This document shows, piece after piece, positions 21,536 through 33,776 of a stretch of DNA of 64,000 nucleotides. The stretch comes from Pseudozyma flocculosa PF-1. Taxonomy: Eukaryota; Basidiomycota; Ustilaginomycetes; Ustilaginales; Ustilaginaceae. The position numbers and the translations under genes were made by a program. How positions within the stretch are numbered: position 1 is the stretch's first letter; every line of letters starts with the position of its first letter. Below the pieces are notes generated by a model. That model was not told the origin of the DNA. It did not search any database and saw only the letters and a list, made by a program, of their open reading frames with translations. The stretch spans positions 603,067 to 667,066 of the forward strand of contig NW_006920873.1 of assembly GCF_000417875.1 (NCBI RefSeq). The letters are read 5' to 3'.

Positions 21536-24500
21536 ATGACTGACACGCCGAGAAACGGCGCAAAGCCGTCCGCCATCCCGCCCATCCTCCAGCAGAATGG
21601 CAAGGCGTGGGACGACCAGGACAAGCTCTCCGACTACGTCCCCATGAGCGCCGACCTCAGCCGAGCTCCCTCGGCCTCGGCCTCGGCGTCAAGGGTGCAG
21701 AGCCGCTCGCCAGACTCGGACGCCGAGCAGCGTTCTGACGACGACGACGACGACGACGAGATCGACGATGACGGCGACGTCCAGATGGGCTCGCCAACAA
21801 AGACGGCCAGGCAGATGGAAAAGGAGCGCGAAAAGGCAGAGAGGTCGGCTGCCCGGAGGCGCGACCAGGTAAAGCGGGCGGCGCAGAACGAGGACCTGGC
21901 AAACACGCGCGAGGAAATGTCTAAGTCGAAGCTGGCCGACAGCATGAAGCGATTCAGCTACCTCCTCGGGCAGACTGAGCTCTTCCAGCACTTCATCGAC
22001 ATCAAAAAAGGGCGCGACCCAGAGTTCGCAAAGATGCTCGAGGAGTCGCAGGAGCAGTCCAAGAAGAAGGGCAAGAGGAGCGGCGACAACCGCAGGAGAA
22101 AGACGGAAAAGGAGGAGGACGAGGAGCTGCTCAAGGAGGGCGACGAGGCCGAGGAGGGCGCCTTTGTCTTCAACGAGAGCCCCGCCTACGTCAAGGGCGG
22201 CAAGATGCGCGACTACCAGGTCCAGGGCCTCAACTGGATGATTTCCCTCTACCACAACGGCATCAACGGCATCCTGGCAGACGAGATGGGCCTGGGCAAG
22301 ACGCTCCAGACGATCTCGTTTCTCGGTTACCTCAAAAACTTCCGCGACACGCCCGGCTTCCACCTCGTCGTGGTGCCCAAGTCGACGCTCGACAACTGGC
22401 GCCGCGAGTTTGAGCGCTGGGTGCCCGGGTTCAACGTCATCACGATGCAGGGCACCAAGGAGGACCGCACCAAGGTGATCCAGGACCACCTCCTCACCCA
22501 GGACTTTGACGTCCTCATCACCACCTACGAGATGTGCCTGCGCGAAAAGTCGGCTCTCAAGAAGCTGTCGTGGGAGTACATTGTCATCGACGAGGCGCAT
22601 CGCATCAAGAACGTCGATTCGATGCTCTCGCAGATCGTGCGCGCCTTCAACTCGCGCAGCCGGCTCCTCATCACCGGCACGCCGCTGCAGAACAACCTCA
22701 TGGAGCTGTGGAGCTTGCTCAACTTCCTGCTGGTGAGTGCCGGGGCCCTAGGCCGCTTGCCGCGCGACCCGACAGATTGCGGCTGACAGAACCATCCTCG
22801 CCCTCGCTCCTCTGCTGTGCTCCGCTCCGCCCCATTCCCAACCGCCTCATCCGACCTCTGCGCACCCGACAGCCCGACGTCTTCTCCAACTCGGAAGACT
22901 TCGAATCGTGGTTCAAAGGCAAGGGCGACGAGAACCAGGACCAAGTCATTCAGCAGCTGCACAAGGTTCTGCGCCCCTTCCTGCTGCGCCGCGTCAAGGC
23001 CGACGTCGAGAAGAGCCTGCTGCCCAAGAAGGAGGTCAACGTCTTCGTCGGCCTCACCGAGATGCAGCGCAAGTGGTACAAGTCGATCCTCGAAAAGGAC
23101 ATTGACGCCGTCAACGGCGGCGTGGGCAAGAAGGAGGGCAAGACGCGGCTGCTCAACATCGTCATGCAGCTGCGCAAGTGCTGCAACCACCCGTACCTCT
23201 TTGATGGCGCCGAGCCCGGCCCGCCGTTTACGACCGACGAGCACCTCGTCGACAACGCGGGCAAGATGGTCATCCTCGACAAGCTGCTCAAGAGCATGAA
23301 GGAGAAGGGCTCGCGCGTCCTCATCTTTTCGCAGATGAGCCGGATGCTCGACATCCTCGAGGACTACTGCCTCTTCCGCGAGTACGAGTACTGCCGGATC
23401 GACGGCAACACGGCGCACGAGGACCGCGTGGCGGCCATCGACGAGTACAACCGTCCCGGCAGCGAGAAATTCGTCTTCCTGCTGACGACGCGCGCCGGCG
23501 GGCTGGGCATCAACCTCACCACGGCCGACATTGTGGTCCTGTTTGACTCGGACTGGAACCCGCAGGCGGACCTGCAGGCCATGGACCGCGCCCACCGCAT
23601 CGGCCAGACCAAGCAGGTCTACGTCTTCCGCTTCGTCACCGAGCACGCCATCGAGGAACGCATCTTGGAGCGGGCGGCGCAGAAGCTGCGCCTCGACCAG
23701 CTCGTCATCCAGCAGAACCGGGCGCAGCAGCAGCAAAAGGCGCAGCAGAGCAAGGAGGACCTGGTCGACATGATCCAGCACGGCGCCGAGAAGATCATCA
23801 AGTCCAAGGACGACCTGCTGGTCAACGACGACATCGACGCCATCATCTCGCGCGGCGAGGAGCGCACCCAGAAGCTCCAGCAAAAGTACCAGTCGCTCAA
23901 CCTCGACGACCTCAACAACTTCAAGAGCGACACCGTCTACAACTGGGAGGGCAACGACTTTTCCGAGCGCAAGCCGCTGGGCCAGCTGTGGATCGAGCCG
24001 AGCAAGCGCGAGCGCAAGCAAAACTACTCGGTCGACAGCTACTACCGCGACGCGATGCGCGTCACGGCCAAGCCGGCGCAGCCCAGGGCGCCGCGGGCGC
24101 CGCGGCAGATCAACGTCAACGACTTCCAGTTCTACCCGCAGCGGCTCATCGAGTTGCAGGACCGCGAGACGGCGGCCTACCGGCGCAGCATCGACTACAA
24201 GGTGCCGCTGCGGGAGCCAAAGGACGACGAGACGGCCGACGACGTCGAGCGCGAGCGCGCCGACGAGCAGGCCGTCATCGACGCGGCCGAGCCCCTGACC
24301 GAGGCCGAGCAGGAGGAAAAGGAGCAGCTGGCGGCCGAGGGCTTTTCCGAGTGGACGCGGCGCGACTTCCAGTCGTTCATCAAGGGGTGCGAGCGCTACG
24401 GCCGCAAGGCCATCTCGGCCATCACGGCCGAGATGCCCGAGGGCAGCAAGACGGAGCGCGAGGTGCGCGAGTACTCGCGCGTGTTTTGGGAGCGGTACCC

Positions 24501-25135
24501 GGAGGTGGCCGACCACGAGCGGCTGATTACGCGCATCGAGGAGGGCGAGGCCAAGCTGGCCAAGCAGCAGGCGCAGGAGTCGATCCTCAAGAAGCGCGTC
24601 AACTCGTACCGCGCCCCCCTGACGCAGATGAAGCTCACCTACGGCCAGGCCAAGGGCAAGAGCTACAGCGAGGAGGAGGACCGCTTCCTCCTCGTCAAGC
24701 TGGCAGAGTACGGCCTCAAGGAGGAGGACGTGTACGAAAAGATCAAGCGCGACGCCGCCGCCTTTCCCGGCTTCCGATTCGACTGGTTCATCAAGTCGCG
24801 CACGCCCCAGGAGATTGGCAGGCGGTGCAACACCCTGCTCCTCCTCATCATGAAGGACGACGAGGAGAGCAAGAGCGGCAAGGTGAGCGAGCCCGCGCTT
24901 TGGCGGCTCTCGCGGGTCGCGGAGCGACAGAGTTCCCCATGCGGCGTCGATAAAGGTAGACTGACGCAGAAAGCGCTGCCTCCCCCCTTTGCCCTCCTGT
25001 CGTCGCTGTCCCGTCTGGCTGCAGAAACGAGCGTCCGACGTCCATGCCAACGGCAACGGCGGCGGGGCCAGCTCGCGCGGCTCGACGCCGTCGGTCGCCG
25101 CAGGCGGCGGCAAGAGCAAGAAGCGAAAGACGTGA
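21536..25135 (+). CDS. ISWI: ISWI-family chromatin-remodelling ATPase
   Basis: SNF2-type ATPase that slides and spaces nucleosomes. Three exons, 21536-22732, 22873-24882 and 25025-25135 (introns 140 and 142 nt), encode 1105 residues, normal for ISWI. In order: an acidic patch with a run of Asp (about 65-80), an AutoN-like basic region, helicase lobe 1 from about 223 with Walker A DEMGLGKT (about 248) and DEAH (about 351), and lobe 2 from about 548 with the GGLGINL and RAHRIGQ motifs. Then come HAND (about 713-800), SANT (about 890-945, [20 protein letters not shown]) and SLIDE (about 990-1055, [17 protein letters not shown]). The last exon adds a Gly/Ser tail ending KSKKRKT, a likely nuclear signal. 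The HAND-SANT-SLIDE order separates it from CHD1 and SNF2. The GTG at 21530 is not a plausible start. It could be either an ISW1 or an ISW2 ortholog. Confidence 0.96.
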
Positions 25136-25419
25136 GCGGTGGGTCGCGGTGGTGGCGATGGCGGCGGCGGCGGCGGCAGCGGCGGTAGAAGAGGCCCGAC
25201 GCCACCCGTCGCTGCCTCGTCGTTCCTCGTTGCGCCCCTTCCACCCTGCTCGTCGCGTTGCGCAACCTTCCTTCCGCTGGGCTTGATCGCCCCTGTATCT
25301 GTATCGCTCGTCTCCCTCCCCGTCCACCACCACCGCCACCACCATGCCGCCCATGACGACTTATTAAACCCTGACCCGCATCCCCGCGTCGGCCGACCGT
25401 CCGAACGGCGCGGCGTCGT

Positions 25420-28400
25420 TCAGAAGCCAACGACACCGAGGCGTTGACGCAGCTCGGCCTGGCGCTTTTCGCGCACCTCGTCGAGGACGAGGAGGATGGC
25501 CGCGCAGCTGCGGGCGAGCCTGGCCTCGTCGCTGCCGACGGCCCTGTTGGCGGCGGTGCCGTCAGCGGCGCGGCGGCGCGACTCGGCGAGGGTAAAGGTC
25601 GTCTCGGCCACGTTTGCCAGGGCCTCGACGAGGTGAGGGGCGCGCGACGAGAGCGTGGCGCACGCGTCCTGCTGCGCGTTTCGATCCAGGACGATGAGGG
25701 CGAGTGCGAAGGCCGAGGCGTGGATCCTCGTCCGTCCCGAATCGCGCGCGCCGTCGCCCTCGCCATTGTCGTGGTCGCCGCCAAGGATGCCGCCGCTCTT
25801 GCTGCTGCTGCTGGTGCGGTACGAGGACGATGACGGGGAAAAGGCGACGGGGTCGCACAGCACAGCGAGGCACGTCTCGAGCGTCGTCGACGAGAGCGTC
25901 GTGCGGAACTGATCGCTGCCCGTCGAGAGGTCGACGAGGACCGCGAGCGTGTCAAAGAGGGCAGAGACGAGCGTCGGCGAAAACAGGCCAGACACATTGA
26001 TGCCGGCGTAGCCGCCCGCCCGTCTCCGCGCCCTGCGCTCCTGAAAATCGGCCAGGTGCGCCGAGAAGCGCAGCAGCAGCGACGGCACAACCTGCGGCGC
26101 CAGCCTGGCGAAGTCGTTGCGCTGCTGCATCGCCGCCGCCGCCGCCGCCCGTACCGCTGCACCGGATGCCGAGGTGGACATCGAGGACGATGAAGCGATG
26201 GGCGTCACCATCGCACCGCGTCGGGACGTTGGCTGGCCGATGGAGAGGTTCTTGGACCTTTGGATGGCAGGGACGTGCTTTTCGCCCTCTTGCCTCGCCC
26301 GGTCGATGGCAGCGTGCGTCATCGTCTCGGCCACGGCGCCAAAACCCGCATCCGCGCCCGCACCGAAGCTCGACGCCGTGCGACCCGACAATTCCATGGC
26401 GCCCTGTGCCAGCGCGTTGAGCATCGACAGCTTCTGCACCATCGAGTACTGGTGGTTGAAAAACTGCTCGGTCAGGCACCCGCCGACGGTGCGCGGGCAG
26501 GCGACAAAGAGGGCCGCGAGAGCCTCGGTGCGCCGCTCGTCGAGGCGGCGGATGCTCAGGTTGTTGTGCAGCCCGCACAGGGCAAACGCCAGGTCGACGG
26601 CGTTTTCCTCTACCTCGCCGCCCCAGCCCGCCTTGCGTCTCACGAGGGCGGCGCAGCTCTTGAGCCCCAGCTTGATCGAGGCGCGGTCGTCACTCTTGAG
26701 GAGCGGCGCCAGCTCGTTGATGTAGACCGGCGGCCGCAGCCCCTTTTTCCGTGTAAAGTCCGGCGCGTGCGCCTCGCGCGTTGCATCAAACGCGTCGGCG
26801 GCGACCGAGGGCGAGGAGCCGTCTAGTCCGGCAGTGCGCGTCAGCTTGGCGGCCTCGTCGTGCGCCATGCCCGAGAGGTCGGCAGCGAGGCGGGTCACCT
26901 CGTCGCGCTGCCCCTGCTCATCTCGCCGACCGTCGCCGGCGTCATCGTCGTCATCGTCCGAAGAGTTGTCGTCGCCCGAGGAGCTGTCGGATACTCGATC
27001 GGCGTGCCGTTGGCGTAGCGCAGATCTGGGACCTTTCCTTGGCGATGAAAACATCTGCAGCGGCTGATCGTCTTTCCCCTGACTCTCGTCGTCGGACAGC
27101 GGCGTGATCAATGGCCTCGAACGAGCTTTCCCGGTTGCTGCAGGTGCCGACGAGCGGGGCGGAGGAGGCTGGAGAACCGGAAGCCGGACCGTGCGCGGCG
27201 CGGCTCTAGGTTCCGATGCCAGAGTGGCAGCCGCGTTCTGCAGCCTGATAGCTGGGCTGACCTCGTTTGTCGAGCCCAGGCCAAAGGCTTGCAGGCAACG
27301 GTCCAACGCTTCGACGGGCTTTAGGGGCTGGAGGTGTTGATCGATGACACGGCAGTGAGTCGGCCAGGCATCGTGCAGCGCCCGCAAGACCCGGGCCTCT
27401 TCCTTGCCTTGACCAATGCCGTCCCAGACCGCTCGGCCAAAGTTGAGCGCCTTGGCCTCTGCTTTTGACGTCGATGCCCCCGCCTTTGATTTCGCGCTGA
27501 CGATCTCGGCGACCAGCATTCCCGTGCGGCGGACGTGGGGGTCTGCGTGCTCGAGGTGGCACGAAACACCGTCCAGGAAGCTCGCAGAGCTCGCCAGATG
27601 CATCATCGTGGAGGAAGCGGGCGCTTGCGAGGCTAGCAGGCCGATCAGGAGCAATGTCAGATCTGCCGAAGAATTGGGATGGACGGGACCAGCGACGCTG
27701 CAAGGGTCAGTGCAAAGTTTGGCGACGGAGGGCAGGCCGGTCTCGCGAGCAAAGACTTACATTGCTCCTGATCCAGGCCGGCGGCCCGCACTCGACCACG
27801 ATGCGACCAGGCCTTGATCGTGGCCTCGAGCGCACTGTGGATGAGATCGTCGTCGCCATCCCGCTGCAGCGCTTGCTCCTGCTCGCACCTCAACCATGTG
27901 CTGAACAGCCATCCGAGGGCAGGGCCAAAATGGAGGGACAGCAGGCCCATTGAACTGTTCCCTGCCAGCGCGACCCTCTCAAAGACGCGCAGGACGCTTC
28001 GTTCGTCCCAATCGCAGACCTCATCGTCCCCCTCGTTGTCGTCTTTGGCTGCATCGCCTCGGTCGGCGTCGCGCGACGGGTCTGCTGTCGGGTAGAATGA
28101 CAGGAGCAGTCGGCATGCGGCCGCGAGCAGGTCAGCGCTCTCGCCGCTCGAGAGGGTCGCTCCTTGCTTGCCTGGACTGCCGCGCTCCTGAGGAGCGACC
28201 AAGTGTTGGAGATCGCGCAACTTGAATATGCTGTCGATGTAGGCAAACAGGCTTTCGTCGATGCGCTCTTGGACTGCAACCGGACAGGTCGCGACGGACG
28301 CAAGCCATGCGCGGGCGAAGCTCGTGGGCAAGAGAGTCCGCTGAAAATCAGCCTCGGCCTGAAGCGCCCTGCTTCGCCGACATGCCAAGAGCAGGGACGG

Positions 28401-29420
28401 CCAGAAGCTGTGGTGACCGTCGTGGCCCGGAACTTGCTCGGCTGCAGGGAATAGGAACGCTGCTCGATCGAGCCGGCACAAGACCTCGGAAGCGGCCGAG
28501 CTCGCCTCTTGATGGCCGCTGTCAGACGATTCAAGCAGGCCGACGAGGCCAGGCACGACCACGCTCGAACACCAGCTTCGCGGGCGCAACGCCACGTCGA
28601 CTTCGCCCCGCGTGAAGTTGGCCAGGCGATCGGGCAGGGAAATGCCAAGGCGTACGGCCTCCTGCCAAGCAAGCGAGCGCTTGGCTGCGTTCGAGTGAAG
28701 GCTTGTCCACTCGAAGATGGCCGGTAGGCACAGATGATCAACTGCCATGCGGCACAGATCCAGGACGGCTTCCCGAGTGGCCAGATGGTTGGATTCCGGG
28801 CCCGGCTCGGTCCCGGTGCTGGTGGAAAGGGCGGCCGACAGAGCCTTCAGGGCCGAGAGCTGCAGTAGGCCGTTCCTCGAGCGCAGCGTCGAGAGTGCCA
28901 CCGAGGTGTCAGGTGCCGCAGTCAGATGGCCGCCGTCTTGAAGTACGGTGATGGCTGGCGTGTGCTCTGTGCGTGCCGGCTGAGCAGGACCAGTGGCGTC
29001 AGAGGCCGCAGGAGAGCAGCCGAAGAACCAAAGGCGCAGTAGCGGGTGCAGCAGAGATTTGTCGTCGAGGACGTCGGTCCAGTCGACTGTTACCCTGTGC
29101 AGGAGGGCCTCTTGGGCCGCGGCGACGGTGGCGAGGTCGATCTGGGGGGCAGCGTCACTGTGGCGCCCTGGCTTGGTGAGCGCAGGTGGGCGCAGCTCCG
29201 CCGGCAGCCAATCTTGGCCATACCAGTTGAGCAAGGGGGAGACGAAGGCATCGAGAAGTGCATCGAGTGATTCGAGGCGGTGGCTGCCATGCCGTATGGC
29301 GCCAAAGAGCTGGCGGAGCGAGTTTGGTTGGAGGGGGCTTTCGTCCCTGTTGCTCAAGGAGGACCGAGTTGAATGAAGGAGGGGCGGCGTGTCTGAGGAG
29401 GTCCCTATTGATGGCATCAT
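25420..29420 (-). CDS. TEL2: Telomere length regulation protein TEL2 (TTT complex)
   Basis: HEAT-repeat scaffold of the Tel2-Tti1-Tti2 co-chaperone, which stabilises newly made PI3K-related kinases (TOR, ATM/Tel1, ATR/Rad3) with Hsp90. Two exons, 29420-27761 and 27662-25420, give about 1300 residues, long for the family (about 840 in human), with low-complexity insertions. The C-terminal half carries the conserved TEL2 block: INELAPLLKSDDRASIKLGL (about 865), AVDLAFALCGLHN, FFNHQYSMVQKLSMLNALAQ. An acidic Ser/Asp linker (DSSSGDDNSSDDDDDD) precedes it, where CK2 phosphorylates Tel2 in other species to recruit the Hsp90 adaptor. The 98-nt intron uses a GTAAGT donor. Of two candidate acceptors only the downstream one (27663-27664) keeps the frame and yields EQYLTLLLIGLL. 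It converges on ISWI with 284 bp between the stops. Confidence 0.85.
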
Positions 29421-29710
29421 AGCGAGGAGCCGGGCATTGGCCTCGAGGGAGAGAGAGGGGGGGTCGTGGAAGAAGGGAAAGAGGGCGCCGCCCAGGCCAA
29501 CTTTGGCAAAAGTCGCCGCCAGACAGAAAAGCGTGGCCCACCCGCCTCCACACGCGCCCGCTCGCCGCTGCGCCCGGGCCACCACCCTCAACCACGGCCA
29601 GCCAACCGACCTCGACCAGCGTTCAAACATCACACCGGACTCTATCGGATCTCGCAGTGGACACATTGCTAGGCCCTGGGCGGAGAGGCAATACAGGGTG
29701 GGTGCCTGCT

Positions 29711-32700
29711 TCAGGTCCTGGGCGGTCCAAAGGCTGCGGCCAAGTCGACGTCGCGGTACTCTTGCAGCTGCGCTGCCAGCAGTCGCAGCCGCGCCATGAT
29801 CCTCTCAGCCTCGCGCTCGATGGCCTTGCCTCCCTCGCCGCACAGTTCGTGGCATTCCATCACCGCTTCGGCCACGAGGTCGAGTACCTTGCCGGCATCG
29901 TCGTCGGGCGCTTGCTGCTCGGCCGCCCGGATACCTTGCGACAGCCCGCGCTTGTCGGAGAACACGTCGGCCAGGTATGCGAACCGGCGATCCGAGCTGC
30001 CAAACTCTCGACCGCGGTCTTGCAACCTCATGCTCGCCCATCGCTCCGTCTCGCTCGTCCAAAGCTTGCCGCCTTCGTCGCAGCGCGCCAGCCCAAGCCT
30101 CTTCGTCAGCTCGTAGCAGAGCAAGAGGAAGCACGACTCAATGTCATCATTGACATCGAGGGGCTTCAGCTGCGCCTTGAGCTTCTCGGTTCTGCCCGCG
30201 TACTTGGAGGATCTGCTGAGCTTTGAGATCTGCTCGTGGATTGAGTAGTTCGAGTGCATCTTGAGTGGCCAGAACGCCGACGTCCCCGAGAACGACTTGC
30301 GCTCTTCCTGCTTGCCCTCGCCCTGCACGCCGTCGATCCAAGCCTCGCCCAGGTCAATTAGCAGGGCAAGGGGCGGATCGGTAGGCTTGATGGGCTGCGG
30401 CGTCTTGGATCCGCTCGGCGGAGGCTTGACAAACCGGAGGTTGCCATCCGAGATATCGCCGTGCGCCACGCCCCGACGGCGGCCAACGACGTGCAATACC
30501 GCGATGGCATCGGCAATGACGGCCGGAAGCAGCCAGGTCACGGTGCGGGAGATTTCGTACGACTCCTGGAACTTGGTCACCACCACGACAGGCTGCCGGC
30601 CGGCACGGGTCGCTCGAGCGAACAGGCCGTTGTCGAAGTCCACCGAAAAGAAGCCCTCGCCGAACCGATCCGAGATCGGTTTCTTGTTCGTGGTGGGTTC
30701 GCGCTTGGGCACAACAACAGCCCACGAACCCAGGTCGGCCTCCTTGACGGAGAAAAAGAGGCCCCCATGGGTCACGAGCTGCGGATAGCCGGCCTGCTTG
30801 GCCCTCTCATCCTCGTGCCGGGCGACATCCTCTGCCGCATCGCTGGCAGGCTCGGGCGGCGAGTTCAGCCGTCGGAGCGCCCGACCTTCCGTGTAACGAT
30901 CGCCCTCGGCGAGGAAGCTGACCTTGATGATGACCGTCTGCCATTCTTCCTCGTTGTTGATCTTGACATCGGCCTTGAGCACCTGGGTGTTGCGGTGCAC
31001 CAGCTCTCCTCGATGCCAGAACATGAGCTCAGGCTGCTCTCGGATCTTGATCGAGTCGTACCAACGCTTCTCCGAAGCCGCCTCCTCGGGAGATAGCTGC
31101 ACGTAGAGCGTCTGACCGGCCTCGATGTTGACGGCGCGCCTGTATCGCTGGAAGCCCGAGTAGCCTTCGATGCACATGCCGAGCATCAGTCCGGCCATGT
31201 CGAACATTGCCTCAGGCTCGCGGTCGATGCTGAAGTCGGCGAGCGCGTGGACGTGGTCAGGATCGACGTAGAACGCTTTGAACCGGCAGCGATCGATGAC
31301 GAAGCCGTAAGCGCCGGCGAATCCCGGCGTCGATCCGATGATGGCGAGGACGTAGGACAGCATCTGAGAAACGTCGTCCTCGCTGGCCGCCGCCGCGCGG
31401 GAGTTCTGGCCAGATCGGAGGGCAGGCTGCGGTCCACGCTGCCTGCCGATGGCCGTAACGCGAGGGACGCCTCTGGTGGCACCGACCACATTGGCATCTT
31501 CATGATCGGCTCCAGGAGCGCCGACATCGTCGTTGTCGCCGCCGTCGCCTTCGTCGTCGTCGTCATCGTTGTCAGGTGATATCTGGGTCGGGGGTCCAGC
31601 TCGACTCGACTTGGCCGCCTTCGCCCTCCGTATCGTGTTTGCACGGGCTGGGCGTCCTCGGTTCTTAAACTCGAGGATTGCGTAGATGTCCTGCCACTTC
31701 ATCTCGTCGGTCGGATCCTTGCCGGTGACGGGCATCAGGTATGTATCGGCACGGGCGTCGGCCAAGGCTCCGATATGGGTGGGACCCTGGGTCTCGTCCC
31801 GGTGTTTCGGAGTTTTGCCTCCCGGATGGACTAGACCGACGGCTGTAGCATCCCAGGCCGCCGAGATCGTAGCATGCAGCGAATGCATGAGGGTGGTGAG
31901 TAGCGCCTCCACGACAGCCTGGAAGTGGTACTCGCAGGTGCCGAAATCAGAGACGGCGCAGCTGAACGATGTCGGTTCGAGCGTGCTCTCCACCATGTGA
32001 ATGCGTCTCTGCTGCCGGTCTGAGTCGGTCGAGGCGGCACCTCTGGTCTCGGCCTTGCAGAGCATAGAGACGGTGCTCGGAAGGGGGCGAGCGGGCGAGT
32101 GGGTGAAGTGGACCACCCACTGCGATCCTTCCACCTCGTACGAGAAAGTCGCATATACGTTTGCTGTGGGAGGTGAGGGCGGGGGCGACGAGTCCCTCTT
32201 GCGCTTTCCAGTCCTGACCTCGGAAGGCTCTGCGCGCGCCGTCGTTGACGAGGCTGGGTCGGAAGCGATGGCGTCGGTCTGTGGCGATGATCGTGCGAGT
32301 TCTCCAGCCTCGTCGGCTTGCGACGACACGGCGCGCTTGAATCGTAGGTAGTCTGCTTTGAGTCCAGGTTCGTACTGGAAGATGGCGGTGAAACGGGCGA
32401 GGGCGGCGCTGATGTCTGCCTTTTTATCGATGGACCGTCGATAGGGCAGGAGCGAGCAAATGTGGCCGCGCAGCCGATCCGGCGAGGCCGGCTCACACGT
32501 GATGGAGCCAGTACGGAGACCGTGGGACTGTAGCTCTTTGATTCCCGACGGAGTCCTTACATTACAGGAGGAGCTTGAGTGCTTGCTGCGATAGCCAAGG
32601 AGTGCGCTGCTCTTTGGGTCGACGAGCTTGTCAAGAGGTTCGTTTGCGACGGTAAAGTGGGCTGCGGCTACACCCGCAGACTCAGTTCCTTGGACAAGAG

Positions 32701-32755
32701 CTGAGGAAGGGGAAGCGGGCGAGGCGGACGCAAGGTGCGAAGATGGGTCGAGCAT
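29711..32755 (-). CDS. FunK1-like fungal protein kinase
   Basis: Single exon, 1014 residues. The C-terminal half is an atypical kinase of the fungal FunK1 type: a probable ATP-site Lys in VIIKVSF (about 611), the catalytic loop HGDISDGNLRF (His about 765, Asp 767; Gly replaces the usual Arg) and IDLGEAW in place of DFG (Asp about 801), followed by GTSAFWPLKMH resembling the FunK1 activation segment. The N-terminal half has a conserved-looking region (IYAILEFKNRGRP, then YVDPDHVHALADFSIDREPEAMFDMAGLMLGMC) that normally precedes the kinase core in this family, split by an acidic low-complexity insert. FunK1 genes are expanded in many basidiomycetes and fast-evolving; substrates are not established. 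It lies 290 bp upstream of TEL2 on the same strand, with no sign that the two are functionally linked. Confidence 0.8.
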   Translation of the reverse strand: MLDPSSHLASASPASPSSALVQGTESAGVAAAHFTVANEPLDKLVDPKSSALLGYRSKHSSSSCNVRTPSGIKELQSHGLRTGSITCEPASPDRLRGHICSLLPYRRSIDKKADISAALARFTAIFQYEPGLKADYLRFKRAVSSQADEAGELARSSPQTDAIASDPASSTTARAEPSEVRTGKRKRDSSPPPSPPTANVYATFSYEVEGSQWVVHFTHSPARPLPSTVSMLCKAETRGAASTDSDRQQRRIHMVESTLEPTSFSCAVSDFGTCEYHFQAVVEALLTTLMHSLHATISAAWDATAVGLVHPGGKTPKHRDETQGPTHIGALADARADTYLMPVTGKDPTDEMKWQDIYAILEFKNRGRPARANTIRRAKAAKSSRAGPPTQISPDNDDDDDEGDGGDNDDVGAPGADHEDANVVGATRGVPRVTAIGRQRGPQPALRSGQNSRAAAASEDDVSQMLSYVLAIIGSTPGFAGAYGFVIDRCRFKAFYVDPDHVHALADFSIDREPEAMFDMAGLMLGMCIEGYSGFQRYRRAVNIEAGQTLYVQLSPEEAASEKRWYDSIKIREQPELMFWHRGELVHRNTQVLKADVKINNEEEWQTVIIKVSFLAEGDRYTEGRALRRLNSPPEPASDAAEDVARHEDERAKQAGYPQLVTHGGLFFSVKEADLGSWAVVVPKREPTTNKKPISDRFGEGFFSVDFDNGLFARATRAGRQPVVVVTKFQESYEISRTVTWLLPAVIADAIAVLHVVGRRRGVAHGDISDGNLRFVKPPPSGSKTPQPIKPTDPPLALLIDLGEAWIDGVQGEGKQEERKSFSGTSAFWPLKMHSNYSIHEQISKLSRSSKYAGRTEKLKAQLKPLDVNDDIESCFLLLCYELTKRLGLARCDEGGKLWTSETERWASMRLQDRGREFGSSDRRFAYLADVFSDKRGLSQGIRAAEQQAPDDDAGKVLDLVAEAVMECHELCGEGGKAIEREAERIMARLRLLAAQLQEYRDVDLAAAFGPPRT

Positions 32756-33715
32756 TGCTGAACGAAGCTCTGTCTGCGACAGGTGAGGGGAAGCGCCGTG
32801 AAGAGGGAATGCTTGGAGAGATGATGGTGGAGCGAAGCGAAGGTGAGGTGCTCATGCTGGACTGGGCCATCCTCGTCAGAGCCGCCGGCACCCAATCTAG
32901 GGTCTTTGGAAATAAAGTTACCTAGTGCAAATTGCGCGAGGGGCGTGCGCGTCTGCAGGCTTTCTTTTCGAGTGTTGGCTCTTCCTCGTCATACAGAACC
33001 CCTTGTCCCGCCTCCTCTGCTTGTGCCACTCTTAAACTACAAGTTACTAACTAGTTACTACGCTACTCTCTTGCTCTCTGAGTGTTACTCGACCAGCAAG
33101 CAAGCTGCTTGTCCGGCGTGCGGGGTGCCCTCGCGAGAAGTTTTACATAGCTTTCCCTTGCATGCCCGCAACTCTATGCTGACCTCCGCTCGGCCAAGTT
33201 GCCTTGGCGAGGACCGCTCACCGAGATCAGAGAATGTCACGCAGGAGCCCGCCCTCTCTCAGTTTGCGACGCGATCCACCGTGTGGAACACAGCATCCAT
33301 ACTGCTAGCCACTGCACAGGACGGAAGGCTGTGACATGAAGGGCTCTGTCTAGCCATGATGGTTTGCAGGCGAGCGCATTAAGCAAATAGGCCCACAGAG
33401 CATGACAAGCGAATCGGGGGAAACGGAAGGGGGGGTCAGGATGCAGTTGGATGCTGGAGACGGAGGGTGGAAACAGAGATGGACGGGACGATGCGTGGGG
33501 GACATGCTGTTGAACATAGTAATACAGGGGGGCGAGGTGCGGGCAGAACGAGGCGGGGGGAAAAGGAGAGCGGGCATAGGCTAGACCGCGGGAGAGGCAA
33601 GCCGTCGCGCACCTGCCTCGTCACGGAGACGTGGCGAGGACGCCGGTGGAGCGGCAGATGAGCGAGCAACGGCAGCGGGTATAGAGGTCGAGGACCGAGG
33701 ACCAGGCGTGTGTGC
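32756..33715. other. Intergenic with a local AT-rich island
   Basis: Holds the FunK1-like gene promoter and the dioxygenase 3' UTR. The stretch around 33031-33062 is conspicuously AT-rich for this contig and includes the perfect 10-bp palindrome TAACTAGTTA at 33048-33057 between two GTTAC copies. No gene recognised. Confidence 0.5.
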
Positions 33716-33744
33716 CTAGGCGCGGATCGCCCGCGGCTGGGCCG

Positions 33745-33776
<32 letters not shown>

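Noticed and set aside
22525..25119. An 864-codon minus-strand frame opposite ISWI
   Set aside because: Shadow of a strongly biased coding strand, and it runs through both ISWI intron boundaries. No recognisable domain.
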